Origin: Hyphomonas sp. CY54-11-8
GTDB taxonomy: Bacteria; Pseudomonadota; Alphaproteobacteria; Caulobacterales; Hyphomonadaceae
Length of the DNA stretch: 32,023 bases
NCBI RefSeq assembly: GCF_000682735.1
Contig: NZ_AWFD01000011.1
Span: 1 to 32,023, forward strand
Direction of reading: 5' to 3'
Position 1 is the stretch's first letter, and every line of letters begins with the position of its first letter. Positions 24,929 through 32,023 of the stretch are shown here, one piece after another. The position numbers were made by a program, and so were the translations under genes. Below the pieces are notes generated by a model. That model had not been told where the DNA came from. It saw only the letters and a list, made by a program, of their open reading frames with translations, and made no database searches.

Positions 24929-25966
24929 TCAGATATCCAGCACCATCTTCATGGCCCCTTCCGCGCGGCGGTCAAACAGATCGTAGGCATGCGCGCCTTC
25001 CGACAGGTCCAGCGTGTGACTGATATAGCGCTCGGGCTTGATCCGGCCGGACTGGATCAGAGGAACGAGTTCCGGCCATTCCTGTGGCACTGAACAAGTC
25101 CCGATCCGGAAGGTCAGCCCCATCGCGAATGCCTTTGCCATAGGGAAGTCCATGGACCGGTCCTGGTTGACTCCGATGACTGACACCGTGCCGCGGCGCC
25201 CGGCCAGTCCGAGCGCCGCGCGGATCGTCGCGGAATGCCCCACCGCCTCAATCACACTGTCACACATCCGGCCATGCGTGGCCTCGCGGATATACTCCTT
25301 GGCCTCGGCGGGGTCTGGGGTTTCCAGTCCGATGGCGCGTCCCATGGCCCGGCGTTCCTCGACAAGATCGATGCCGAATACGCGGGCTGCGCCCATGGCC
25401 AGCGCACCCTCCGCGGCCATCAGGCCGATCGGGCCGAGCCCAACCACCGCAACCGTTGCACCGTGCGCGATGTCGGCATTGCGGGCGCCGAACCAAGCGG
25501 TCGCCAGGGCATCCGTCAGCATCAGCGCCTGCTCCGCGGTGACGCCCTCCGGAATGCGCGCTGCGTTGAAGTCGGCCGCGGGAACGCGCACACCCTCTGC
25601 CTGGCACCCCTGTAGCGCGCTAGAGAGTCCGTAGCAGCGGCCGGAATTCGTTTCACAATTGACGACATTGCCGGCGAGGCAGGAGCGGCACTGACCACAC
25701 CCGACCGCTGCGGAAATCATGACCTTGTCACCAACCTTCAGCTGGCGAACGGAACGTCCGATCTCGACCACTTCTCCGACGGCTTCATGGCCGACGCAGT
25801 ATCCGACATCCTCCGAGAAGGTTTCCCCGTGATAGATGTGCAGGTCACTGCCGCAGATGGAGCATTTATCGACCTTGATGATCGCATCGCGGTCATCTTC
25901 GATGATCGGGTCAGGCATGGATTCAAAGCCGATCTCTTTCGGCCCGCGATAGACGAGTGCTTTCAT
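24929..25966 (-). CDS. Zinc-dependent alcohol dehydrogenase (MDR superfamily)
   Basis: This 345-residue oxidoreductase oxidises an alcohol or reduces a carbonyl with NAD(P). Catalytic zinc ligands are C38 (CSICGSDLH), H60 and E61 (GHE). The structural zinc is held by C90, C93, C96 and C104. The dinucleotide fold starts at GLGPIG (176-181). The layout is that of threonine dehydrogenase/sorbitol dehydrogenase-like enzymes. The gene is third in a minus-strand operon after the APH kinase and the acyl-CoA dehydrogenase, 19 bases from the latter. It may convert a hydroxy or keto intermediate of the same pathway. The substrate is not deducible. Confidence 0.93.
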   Translation of the reverse strand: MKALVYRGPKEIGFESMPDPIIEDDRDAIIKVDKCSICGSDLHIYHGETFSEDVGYCVGHEAVGEVVEIGRSVRQLKVGDKVMISAAVGCGQCRSCLAGNVVNCETNSGRCYGLSSALQGCQAEGVRVPAADFNAARIPEGVTAEQALMLTDALATAWFGARNADIAHGATVAVVGLGPIGLMAAEGALAMGAARVFGIDLVEERRAMGRAIGLETPDPAEAKEYIREATHGRMCDSVIEAVGHSATIRAALGLAGRRGTVSVIGVNQDRSMDFPMAKAFAMGLTFRIGTCSVPQEWPELVPLIQSGRIKPERYISHTLDLSEGAHAYDLFDRRAEGAMKMVLDI

Positions 25967-25985
25967 GACGCGTTTGTTCCCCTGA

Positions 25986-27212
25986 TCAGCGGACAGGCAT
26001 GGCGTTGTATTCGCGGATCTTCAGCTTGCCGAGCTGGGACATGTGGACCTCGTCCGGGCCGTCAGCGATGCGAAGGAACCGGTTTAGCGTGAAGAAGCGT
26101 GCGACCGGTGTATCGTCGCTAACCCCCATGCCGCCATGCGCCTGGATTGCGCGGTCGCATACAGTTTGTGCCATCTGTGGCGCGACGACCTTGATGGCGG
26201 CGATCAGGTCCTTGGCATCCTTGTTACCGAAACGATCCATAGCGTCGGCGGCCTTTAGCGTCAGAAGGCGTGCCATCTCGATCTCGCAGAAGCTGCGCGC
26301 GATGTCCTGGCGGATAGAACTCTGGTCAGCGAGCTTCTTGCCGAACGCCACCCGGTTCTCGACGCGGCGGGACATAATTTCCAAGGCACGCTGCGCCTGA
26401 CCGATGGAGCGCATACAATGATGGATCCGGCCAGGGCCGAGGCGGCCCTGTGCGATTTCAAATCCACGCCCTTCGCCGAGGATCATGTTTTCCTTCGGGA
26501 CGCGGACATTCTCGAAACGCAGCTCGCATTCCCCACCGGGCGAGTTCTTTGAACCGAAAACAGTCAAGTGGCGTACGATAGTGATGCCGGGCGTGTCTGG
26601 CTCCACCAGAATTTGCGAGTGTTGTTGGTGGCGTGGATTGTCCAGTAGCGTCTTACCCATGACGATCCAGATCTTGCAGTTCGGATTCATCGCGCCCGAA
26701 ATCCACCACTTCCGGCCGTTGATGACGTAATCGTCGCCATCCGGGAGGATGGTGAGTTCAAGATTGGTTGCATCTGAAGAAGCAACTTGCGGCTCAGTCA
26801 TCACATAAGCGGAGCGGATCTCGCCAGCGAGCAGAGGTTTCAGCCACTTTTCCTTCTGTGCGGGGGAACCGTATTTCGCCAAAACTTCCATGTTTCCTGT
26901 GTCGGGAGCCGAACAGTTGAAGAATTCCGACGAGTGCGGCACCCGGCCCATGATCTCGGCAAGCGGCGCGTATTCCATATTGGTGAGGCCGGCGCTGTAT
27001 TCGCCGTATTCCTCTGGCAGGAACAGGTTCCACAGGCCTTCGGCTTTCGCATGATCCTTGATCTTATCGATGCCGGGCCAGCGTTTCCAGAGGTTCGCGG
27101 GGTCTTCATCCCAGGCATGGTATTCCTCTTCGGTCGGGTAGACATATTTGTCGAAGAAGGCCTCAACGCGCGCGATCAGGTCCTTGGTCTTCTGGCTATG
27201 CTCAAACAGCAT
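25986..27212 (-). CDS. Acyl-CoA dehydrogenase, ACAD10/11-like
   Basis: This 408-residue FAD enzyme introduces a 2,3-double bond into an acyl-CoA, or acts on a phosphorylated 4-hydroxyacyl-CoA. Typical segments are [43 protein letters not shown] and the C-terminal [18 protein letters not shown] with [10 protein letters not shown]. The wording of these motifs is that of the ACAD10/ACAD11 branch. The open frame runs on to 27560, but GGAGG six bases before the ATG at 27212 and the family N-terminus fix the start. It lies 28 bases after the APH-type kinase gene. In animals the same two domains form one protein that acts on 4-hydroxy acids. Confidence 0.94.
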   Translation of the reverse strand: MLFEHSQKTKDLIARVEAFFDKYVYPTEEEYHAWDEDPANLWKRWPGIDKIKDHAKAEGLWNLFLPEEYGEYSAGLTNMEYAPLAEIMGRVPHSSEFFNCSAPDTGNMEVLAKYGSPAQKEKWLKPLLAGEIRSAYVMTEPQVASSDATNLELTILPDGDDYVINGRKWWISGAMNPNCKIWIVMGKTLLDNPRHQQHSQILVEPDTPGITIVRHLTVFGSKNSPGGECELRFENVRVPKENMILGEGRGFEIAQGRLGPGRIHHCMRSIGQAQRALEIMSRRVENRVAFGKKLADQSSIRQDIARSFCEIEMARLLTLKAADAMDRFGNKDAKDLIAAIKVVAPQMAQTVCDRAIQAHGGMGVSDDTPVARFFTLNRFLRIADGPDEVHMSQLGKLKIREYNAMPVR

Positions 27213-27240
27213 CTTAATTCCTCCAGGGTTTTGTCCGTAC

Positions 27241-28272
27241 TCAGCTGATCCAGCGCAGTGCGCGTTCGAGCAGCCATATGGTTCGTCTGTGCAAATCGTC
27301 GCCTGTCGCCTTTGGCGCCTTGCCGGCGCAGGCGCGCGCATAGGTGCCTTCCAGAATGATCCCCAGCTTGTAGCAGGCAAGGACGCCGTACCAGTGAATG
27401 CCTGAAAGGTCCCTGTCAGATTGGGACGCATAGCGTGCCACGAGTTCTTCGGTAGTCGGGAAGCCTTCCCAAGGCTGGACAGCAACTGTTCCGGCATCGG
27501 ATCGGTCGCTCTCCTCAGGCCAGGTTGCCAGAAGCCACCCAAGATCCAGAAGCGGATCACCGATGGTCGTCAGTTCCCAATCGACGATGGCAGCCAGCTT
27601 TGGCGTGTCGAACCGGAACATGACATTGGCAAGGTGATAGTCGCCATGAATAATGCCAGCGCGAAACCCGGATGGTCTGTGCTCGTCCAACCAGTCGCCG
27701 ATACGGTTGACACCCTGCAGATCCTTGCGGCCATCCCATTCCGGAATTTCGGCGTAGCTTTCGAGCTGGGCTTTCCAGCGGCTGACCTGGCGTTCCAGAT
27801 AGTTCTCCGGCTTGCCCAGGCCCGTCAGCCCGACAGCGACATAATCCACCGCGCCCAGTGCCGCGATCCCGTCGACCAGCGAGAGACCCATCTGGTGGCG
27901 CAGATCAGGCGAACTCGCGAACGGATCGGGCAGTCCCTGTGTTGCATTGAACCCATCGACAGGTTCCATCAGGTAGAACGCCGCGCCGGGCACGGCTTCA
28001 TCCTCGCACGCAGCGATAAGTCCCGGATGGGGCACGCCAGTTCCGCTCAAGGCTGCCAGCACACGCGCTTCCCTACGCATCGTTTCGTTGGAATTGGCAC
28101 GCAGGACAGGAGGCGGACGGCGCAGCACGTAGGTCCGGCCGGACCGCTGAAACTTCAGCAAGATGTTCTGGGTACCACCAGCCAGGCGTTCGACCTGCTC
28201 GATCGAACCGCTTCCCAGCCCCTGGCTATCCATCCATCCGGCGAGTGTCTCCAAGTCTACCGGCGCGTCCAA
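27241..28272 (-). CDS. APH-family phosphotransferase, ACAD10/11 kinase-domain-like
   Basis: This 343-residue protein-kinase-like phosphotransferase has the catalytic motif [11 protein letters not shown] (from H209) and the metal-binding D231 in [19 protein letters not shown]. It is annotated in many genomes as 'aminoglycoside phosphotransferase', but the [10 protein letters not shown] wording and the neighbouring acyl-CoA dehydrogenase point to acyl-CoA metabolism, not drug resistance. It probably phosphorylates the 4-hydroxyl of an acyl-CoA, by analogy with ACAD10/11 and the levulinate (Lva) pathway. The start is TTG at 28272 with GGGAGG five bases before it; no ATG upstream is in frame. It is the first gene of the operon and divergent from a TetR gene. 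Confidence 0.92.
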   Translation of the reverse strand: MDAPVDLETLAGWMDSQGLGSGSIEQVERLAGGTQNILLKFQRSGRTYVLRRPPPVLRANSNETMRREARVLAALSGTGVPHPGLIAACEDEAVPGAAFYLMEPVDGFNATQGLPDPFASSPDLRHQMGLSLVDGIAALGAVDYVAVGLTGLGKPENYLERQVSRWKAQLESYAEIPEWDGRKDLQGVNRIGDWLDEHRPSGFRAGIIHGDYHLANVMFRFDTPKLAAIVDWELTTIGDPLLDLGWLLATWPEESDRSDAGTVAVQPWEGFPTTEELVARYASQSDRDLSGIHWYGVLACYKLGIILEGTYARACAGKAPKATGDDLHRRTIWLLERALRWIS

Positions 28273-28299
28273 TTAATCCTCCCGATTAAATCAATTGGA
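28268..28299. promoter_or_regulatory. Nested inverted repeat between divergent APH and TetR genes
   Basis: TCCAATT (28268-28274) and AATTGGA (28293-28299) form an outer 7-base repeat. TAATC (28274-28278) and GATTA (28284-28288) form an inner repeat around CTCCC. It overlaps the ribosome binding site and start of the kinase gene and is a likely operator of the adjacent TetR protein. Confidence 0.5.
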
Positions 28300-28303
28300 T
28301 AAT

Positions 28304-28990
28304 ATGCTTGACGCGGAGGCGGTCAGATTGCAAGCCTTCCCTATGGTCCGCTTGCATGAAAAAAGTGAGAGTGATGCCGTCGACGCGCTGAAGCGCGCGG
28401 CGCTGAAACTGTTTGCCGAACGCGGTGTCGATGGCGTGACCGTCCGCGAAATCGCTGCCGCTGCCGGGCAAAAGAACCACGGCGCCGTCGGCTATCATTT
28501 CGGATCGAAGGCTGAATTAATCAGAATTCTCGTCGTGGATGGCGCGAGCCTGATCGATGTCAGGCGTAACGAGGCGCTGGACGCCCTCCTTGGCGCAGGC
28601 CGTCAGCCTGATCTGGAAGAAATCATCCGAATCCTCGTCTACCCTTCCATCGATCTGGCGCCGCCTGGCGAGGAAGAATGCTACAACCGCTTCGTTGTTC
28701 TCTTCTCAATGGCTCACCGGGATCTGTTCATGAGCGCGCTCGAAGACCGATGGAATACCGGTTATCAGCGGTGCATCGAATTGTTGCGCGGCGCGATGGC
28801 TCATCTGCCCAAACGTGACCAGACCGAACGGATCGTGTTCATCGAGGCTTATCTTGGCGGTGTTCTTTCCGCGCGCGAAACCCGCCTCGCAGACTCCAGC
28901 CGCGCGCACTCCACCTGGTCGAATTCACGCATTTTGGAACATTTTGTACAAACGATTGCGGCGATTGTCCGGGCCCCGGCTATGACGTGA
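28304..28990 (+). CDS. TetR/AcrR family transcriptional regulator
   Basis: This 228-residue regulator has a TetR helix-turn-helix at about residues 26-75 (ALKLFAERGVDGVTVREIAAAAG, then GAVGYHFGSKAEL), followed by a helical ligand domain. The frame allows TTG at 28295, ATG at 28304 or ATG at 28343. None has a clear ribosome binding site. I use 28304, but 28343 would leave a more normal promoter space beside the divergent kinase gene. It most likely represses the kinase/acyl-CoA dehydrogenase/alcohol dehydrogenase operon through the repeat at 28268-28299, with an acyl-CoA as the natural type of effector. That role is inferred from position only. Confidence 0.88.
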   Translation: MLDAEAVRLQAFPMVRLHEKSESDAVDALKRAALKLFAERGVDGVTVREIAAAAGQKNHGAVGYHFGSKAELIRILVVDGASLIDVRRNEALDALLGAGRQPDLEEIIRILVYPSIDLAPPGEEECYNRFVVLFSMAHRDLFMSALEDRWNTGYQRCIELLRGAMAHLPKRDQTERIVFIEAYLGGVLSARETRLADSSRAHSTWSNSRILEHFVQTIAAIVRAPAMT

Positions 28991-29174
28991 GACCTGCCTC
29001 GGCTTGGCGCAACATTGGCCAGCTGTCCGACAGGAAAAGTCAGCGATGCGCAGTTGGTGATTTTGGACGGCGTCGCGTAACCAATTGAACCTGGCACTGC
29101 TCTCGATATTCCTTTGATGATTGAAGCGGGGTCAAGCCCATTTAATCTGACCATATCCGAGACTGGTCTTGTGA

Positions 29175-31862
29175 TTAGAAGCGCGCGTTAAGCCGCACGT
29201 AAAACTGGCCGCCATCCGTGTCATAAGGCGCATTGCGGGAATAGATCAGCCCCTTGCTGACTTCCAGCACGGCCTCATCCGGATATTCGTTGAACAGGTT
29301 TTCTAAGCCGAAACGCAGGGTCAACGTGTCGTTGAGCTCGACCGACATACTCGCATCGACGAAAAGTTCCGAGCCGAACTCCTGAATAAAATCGGCGTCC
29401 TGATTGGTATAGTCCACCCAGGGGCCGATCCATCTCAGCCGTGTCTCGAAAGACAGCGCGCCTCTCCGCAAGCCCGCAGACGCATGGGTCGAGAAACGGG
29501 GATAGAGCCGTTCGAACCGGTCGACCCGCGACGGACTGCCGGCGAAGTCGGAATTCAGCACGTCGGTATTATTGTAATTGAACGACAGGCCAAGGGTAAG
29601 ATCGCCGCCTGCCAGTCGCCGGTCATAGTCCAGAACCAGATCGATACCGGACGTCCGCGTGTCGAAACTGTTCTGATAGAAGCTGACCTCCGAAATGCTT
29701 TCCCCGCCCGGCACACCCAGGACCGCAAGACACAAACGCTCGGCCGGGTCGAGCATATAGCCTTCGGATGTAAATATCCGGTCACGAACTTCTGTCCTGT
29801 AGACGTCGGCGCTGGCGACGAGGCCCTCCATTGGCCGGAGCACCAGCCCGGCAGACAAATTGACGGAGGTTTCCGGCTTCAGAGGCGAGATGACGGCATC
29901 TGCCCGCTCGTTCAGGATGTCTGCAACGGGACCTGTAGGGCTGAAGCGGCCATTGGTGAAGACGTCCAGCGTGTCCGGGGCGACGCCTTGCGATGTCCGT
30001 TCTGAATAGAGTTGCGCCGGGGTCGGGGCCTTTAAGCCGGTTGAGACTGTGGCGCGGAGGGCAAGGCCGACCAACACATCCCGGCGATACGACAGTTTGC
30101 CGTTCAGGCGGCTCCCGAATGTGTCGAACTCCTCGAAGCGGATTGCAATGCCCAGCTGGCTGCCCTCACCGGGATTTGCCTCCGCATCGGCATAGGCGGC
30201 CCAGTTGGTCTGGTCATATGTCTTCGCCTGTTCCTGCGTGTAGCCCGGAAACCCGTTCGAACCGGACGTCAGGCCGTCCACCGCACCGGGACCGATTTCA
30301 TAGGACGCCGGATCGCCCGCCGCGATAGAGTAGCGTTCCAGACGCCGTTCCAGGCCGAAGGCGAGATTGACTGGCCGGGCGAAGGATGGCGGCGCAGCGA
30401 GTCTCGTTTGAAAATCTGCATTCAGATTGAATTCCTGCTGTCGCAGGCCGCCCGCATCGAACTGCGTCGGACTGTGCGGCCCCATGGACGCATTGATTGT
30501 GTCGTAGAGAAAATAGTCTATTCTGTTCTCACTGACCCCGGCACTGACATCATAAGTCAGGCCGCTTGCCGAGACACCTTTCAGGCCGAACGTGGCGGAC
30601 ACATCGTGCTCCTCCTGCCCGAATTGTGGGGTGAACCCGTTGGGATAGATGTCGATCAGCGACCAGTCGCCGAAGGCAGCGCTGGCCGCATAGACGCTGG
30701 GCGTGGCGGGGCTGCGCCAGTTGAAGTCGCTCACGCCCTGCCCTCTGCTCGCACTGACGAGGGTGTAGAGCTTGCCAAAGTCGGTATCCCGTGCCGCTGT
30801 TAGCAAAGCGCGGATATCCTCCCGCTCCGGCTGGCCCCATTTCTGGACCGGATCGGCAATGTCGGCATCCGGATGATCTGCCAGATATTGCAAAGCGTCG
30901 AGGCGCTGGCGGGCGCGCGACGTCGGCGCGGCGTCGCTATAGTCAAGGCTGAGCCGGAAGCCGCCTTCAGGTCCGCGTCCCCCGCCGCCCAGGCCGAGGC
31001 GTTTCTGGACGCCGTCGCCCCCATAATACTGGCTATATTGTGCGAAGCCTTCCGCCAGCGCGTCATCGCGGGTGATGATGTTGATCACACCGGCAATCGC
31101 ATCGGAACCATACTGCGCCGACGCCCCGTCGCGCAGGATTTCGACGCGCTTTATGGCATTGGTGGGGATCTTCGAAAGGTCCGGCGACTGGGATCCGCCT
31201 GTGTTCAGCATCGCGGAACGGTGGCGCCGCTTGCCGTTAACCAGGATCAGCGTGTGATCTGCAGACAGGTTCCGCAGGCTGTACGGCCGCACGAATACGG
31301 CGCCATCGCTGAGCGGCCGACGCTGGACGAAAAAGCTGGGCAGGATTTCTGCCAGCACGTCAGAGAAGTCATCGGAGACAGGCGCGGCGAGGTCTGTCTG
31401 GTCCAGCACGTCGACCGGCGAAAGGCTTTCCCAGGCTTGCAGGCCCGCCCGCGAGCCGGTCACGATGATCGTGTCATAAGTGCGGGGCAGGTCCATGGCC
31501 GGTGGCGGCAGCCGGACGGGAAGGATTGCGGCCCTTTCGGGAAGCGTCCGCTGCGGCACTGTCTTGCTGGCCGGCTGGCGCCGGATGATCCAGACCCCGT
31601 TCGCATCCTGGCTGATACTCAGGGACGTGCCGGACAACAGGGCCACCAGCGCGTCGCCCACCTCCATGTCGCCCGACAACGGCCCCGCACTTCGGCCGGC
31701 CAGATCTGCCGCTTCTGCAATGATGACGGTGTCGGTCTGCTCGGCAAGCAGGTTGACGGCGTCCGCCAGCGGCATGACCGGTACGCGCAGGGAATGGGTC
31801 TGCGCCGCCGCGGGAAGCACCGCGGCCACGCAGGTCAGCAGGAACAGGCAGGCCGATCGCAT
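29175..31862 (-). CDS. TonB-dependent receptor with N-terminal STN signalling domain
   Basis: This 895-residue outer-membrane receptor has a signal peptide (MRSACLFLLTCVAAVLPAAAQ), then an STN domain (about residues 22-95, VMPLADAVNLLAEQ...GVWIIRRQ), a TonB-box segment DTIIVTGSR (130-138) and a plug with LVNGKRRHRSA and VEILRDGASAQYGSDAIAGVINII. The barrel ends in VRLNARF. An STN domain normally talks to a FecR-type anti-sigma factor to switch on the receptor's own gene, but no FecI/FecR pair is in the window. I chose the ATG at 31862, preceded by GAGGG, because it gives a clean signal peptide; the frame extends to 31940 without one. It converges with the TetR gene, with a 184-base gap (28991-29174) in which I see nothing. 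Confidence 0.94.
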   Translation of the reverse strand: MRSACLFLLTCVAAVLPAAAQTHSLRVPVMPLADAVNLLAEQTDTVIIAEAADLAGRSAGPLSGDMEVGDALVALLSGTSLSISQDANGVWIIRRQPASKTVPQRTLPERAAILPVRLPPPAMDLPRTYDTIIVTGSRAGLQAWESLSPVDVLDQTDLAAPVSDDFSDVLAEILPSFFVQRRPLSDGAVFVRPYSLRNLSADHTLILVNGKRRHRSAMLNTGGSQSPDLSKIPTNAIKRVEILRDGASAQYGSDAIAGVINIITRDDALAEGFAQYSQYYGGDGVQKRLGLGGGGRGPEGGFRLSLDYSDAAPTSRARQRLDALQYLADHPDADIADPVQKWGQPEREDIRALLTAARDTDFGKLYTLVSASRGQGVSDFNWRSPATPSVYAASAAFGDWSLIDIYPNGFTPQFGQEEHDVSATFGLKGVSASGLTYDVSAGVSENRIDYFLYDTINASMGPHSPTQFDAGGLRQQEFNLNADFQTRLAAPPSFARPVNLAFGLERRLERYSIAAGDPASYEIGPGAVDGLTSGSNGFPGYTQEQAKTYDQTNWAAYADAEANPGEGSQLGIAIRFEEFDTFGSRLNGKLSYRRDVLVGLALRATVSTGLKAPTPAQLYSERTSQGVAPDTLDVFTNGRFSPTGPVADILNERADAVISPLKPETSVNLSAGLVLRPMEGLVASADVYRTEVRDRIFTSEGYMLDPAERLCLAVLGVPGGESISEVSFYQNSFDTRTSGIDLVLDYDRRLAGGDLTLGLSFNYNNTDVLNSDFAGSPSRVDRFERLYPRFSTHASAGLRRGALSFETRLRWIGPWVDYTNQDADFIQEFGSELFVDASMSVELNDTLTLRFGLENLFNEYPDEAVLEVSKGLIYSRNAPYDTDGGQFYVRLNARF

Positions 31863-32015
31863 TGGTCCCTCGGGGAGGCCCTCGCATTCCGCGTTGGAGT
31901 CGCCCCTAAGAAGCCGATGGCGATGACAGGCAGATGACAATAGCCGCCCGCAACGGCCATTCCTCCGCCGGTGTGTCCCCCGTCAGCGACCATGAGACAG
32001 ATCGGGAAAATTGCT

Positions 32016-32023
32016 TAAGGAGG
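32016..32023 (+). promoter_or_regulatory. Strong plus-strand ribosome binding site at the window edge
   Basis: TAAGGAGG is a full Shine-Dalgarno sequence at the last bases of the window and suggests a plus-strand gene starting just outside, divergent from the STN receptor. An 8-codon open frame, ATG at 31991 to the TAA at 32015-32017, ends inside it. This could be a small leader frame or chance. Confidence 0.55.

Noticed and set aside
27213..27560. N-terminal extension of the acyl-CoA dehydrogenase frame (about 116 residues)
   Set aside because: It overlaps the kinase gene, looks non-coding, and the strong GGAGG before 27212 marks the true start.
27241..28272. Antibiotic resistance by aminoglycoside phosphotransferase
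   Set aside because: The kinase motif is shared by many substrates; neighbouring acyl-CoA dehydrogenase and motif wording point to acyl-CoA metabolism.
28991..29174. Possible small gene or terminator in the TetR/STN receptor gap
   Set aside because: No frame with a ribosome binding site, no convincing stem and no recognisable remnant were found.
30873..31937. 354-residue plus-strand open frame opposite the STN receptor
   Set aside because: It is the antisense shadow of a clear receptor gene; it is rich in R, G and Q, has no domain and no ribosome binding site. The same holds for the long antisense frames at 17068-18048, 27421-28302 and 7514-8365.

Overview
The window looks like chromosomal DNA of a GC-rich alphaproteobacterium. 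The density of TonB-dependent receptors (three intact genes plus one remnant), the spinster-type and GPH-type MFS carriers, and the acyl-CoA catabolic genes suggest the Hyphomonadaceae/Caulobacterales or sphingomonad type of lifestyle. This placement is inferred from gene content, not from a marker gene. I saw no rRNA, tRNA, CRISPR array, insertion sequence or phage gene. No stretch without a gene exceeds 300 bases.

Region 1 (1-3707, +) is the 3' half of an F-type ATPase operon in the order a, c, b, alpha, gamma. Every junction overlaps, and no separate delta gene lies between b and alpha. This order, the c subunit with two glutamates and the long b subunit match the 'N-ATPase' class, a second, horizontally spread F-ATPase. 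Its first genes (beta, epsilon and the small membrane proteins) would lie upstream of the window.

Region 2 (3696-8953) has a GPH-family sugar/cation-type MFS carrier (-). It is divergent from a tight operon of MaoC-type dehydratase, acyl-CoA synthetase and enoyl-CoA hydratase/isomerase (+), followed by a TetR regulator. Region 3 (9000-13207) is a TonB-dependent receptor coupled to a secreted lipoprotein hydrolase of the CocE/NonD type. The promoter regions of the MaoC operon and of this receptor share a nearly identical block that includes an inverted repeat. Regions 2 and 3 are therefore probably one regulon: outer-membrane import, surface or periplasmic hydrolysis, inner-membrane import, CoA activation and beta-oxidation-like processing.

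Region 4 (13341-21516, +) has an AraC regulator, a second TonB receptor, a spinster-type MFS carrier, a cytoplasmic alpha/beta hydrolase and a lipoprotein penicillin-acylase-family amidase. It reads as a second import-and-hydrolyse module, for an amide or ester substrate that cannot be named from sequence. The receptor's ribosome binding site can pair with an upstream complement, and a long perfect hairpin separates the receptor from the transporter gene.

Region 5 (21539-24690) is a LigB/DODA-type extradiol dioxygenase overlapping a YceI protein (-), a LysR regulator (-) and a divergent NAD(P)H:FMN/quinone reductase (+). This looks like an aromatic or quinone-stress set. A degenerate TonB-receptor C-terminus lies just after the reductase.

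Region 6 (24929-28990) has an APH-type kinase, an acyl-CoA dehydrogenase and a zinc alcohol dehydrogenase in one minus-strand operon, divergent from a TetR regulator. The kinase and dehydrogenase correspond to the two halves of eukaryotic ACAD10/ACAD11, which suggests 4-hydroxyacyl-CoA catabolism. Region 7 (29175-31862, -) is a third TonB receptor that carries an N-terminal STN signalling domain. The window ends in a strong plus-strand ribosome binding site for a gene just outside.
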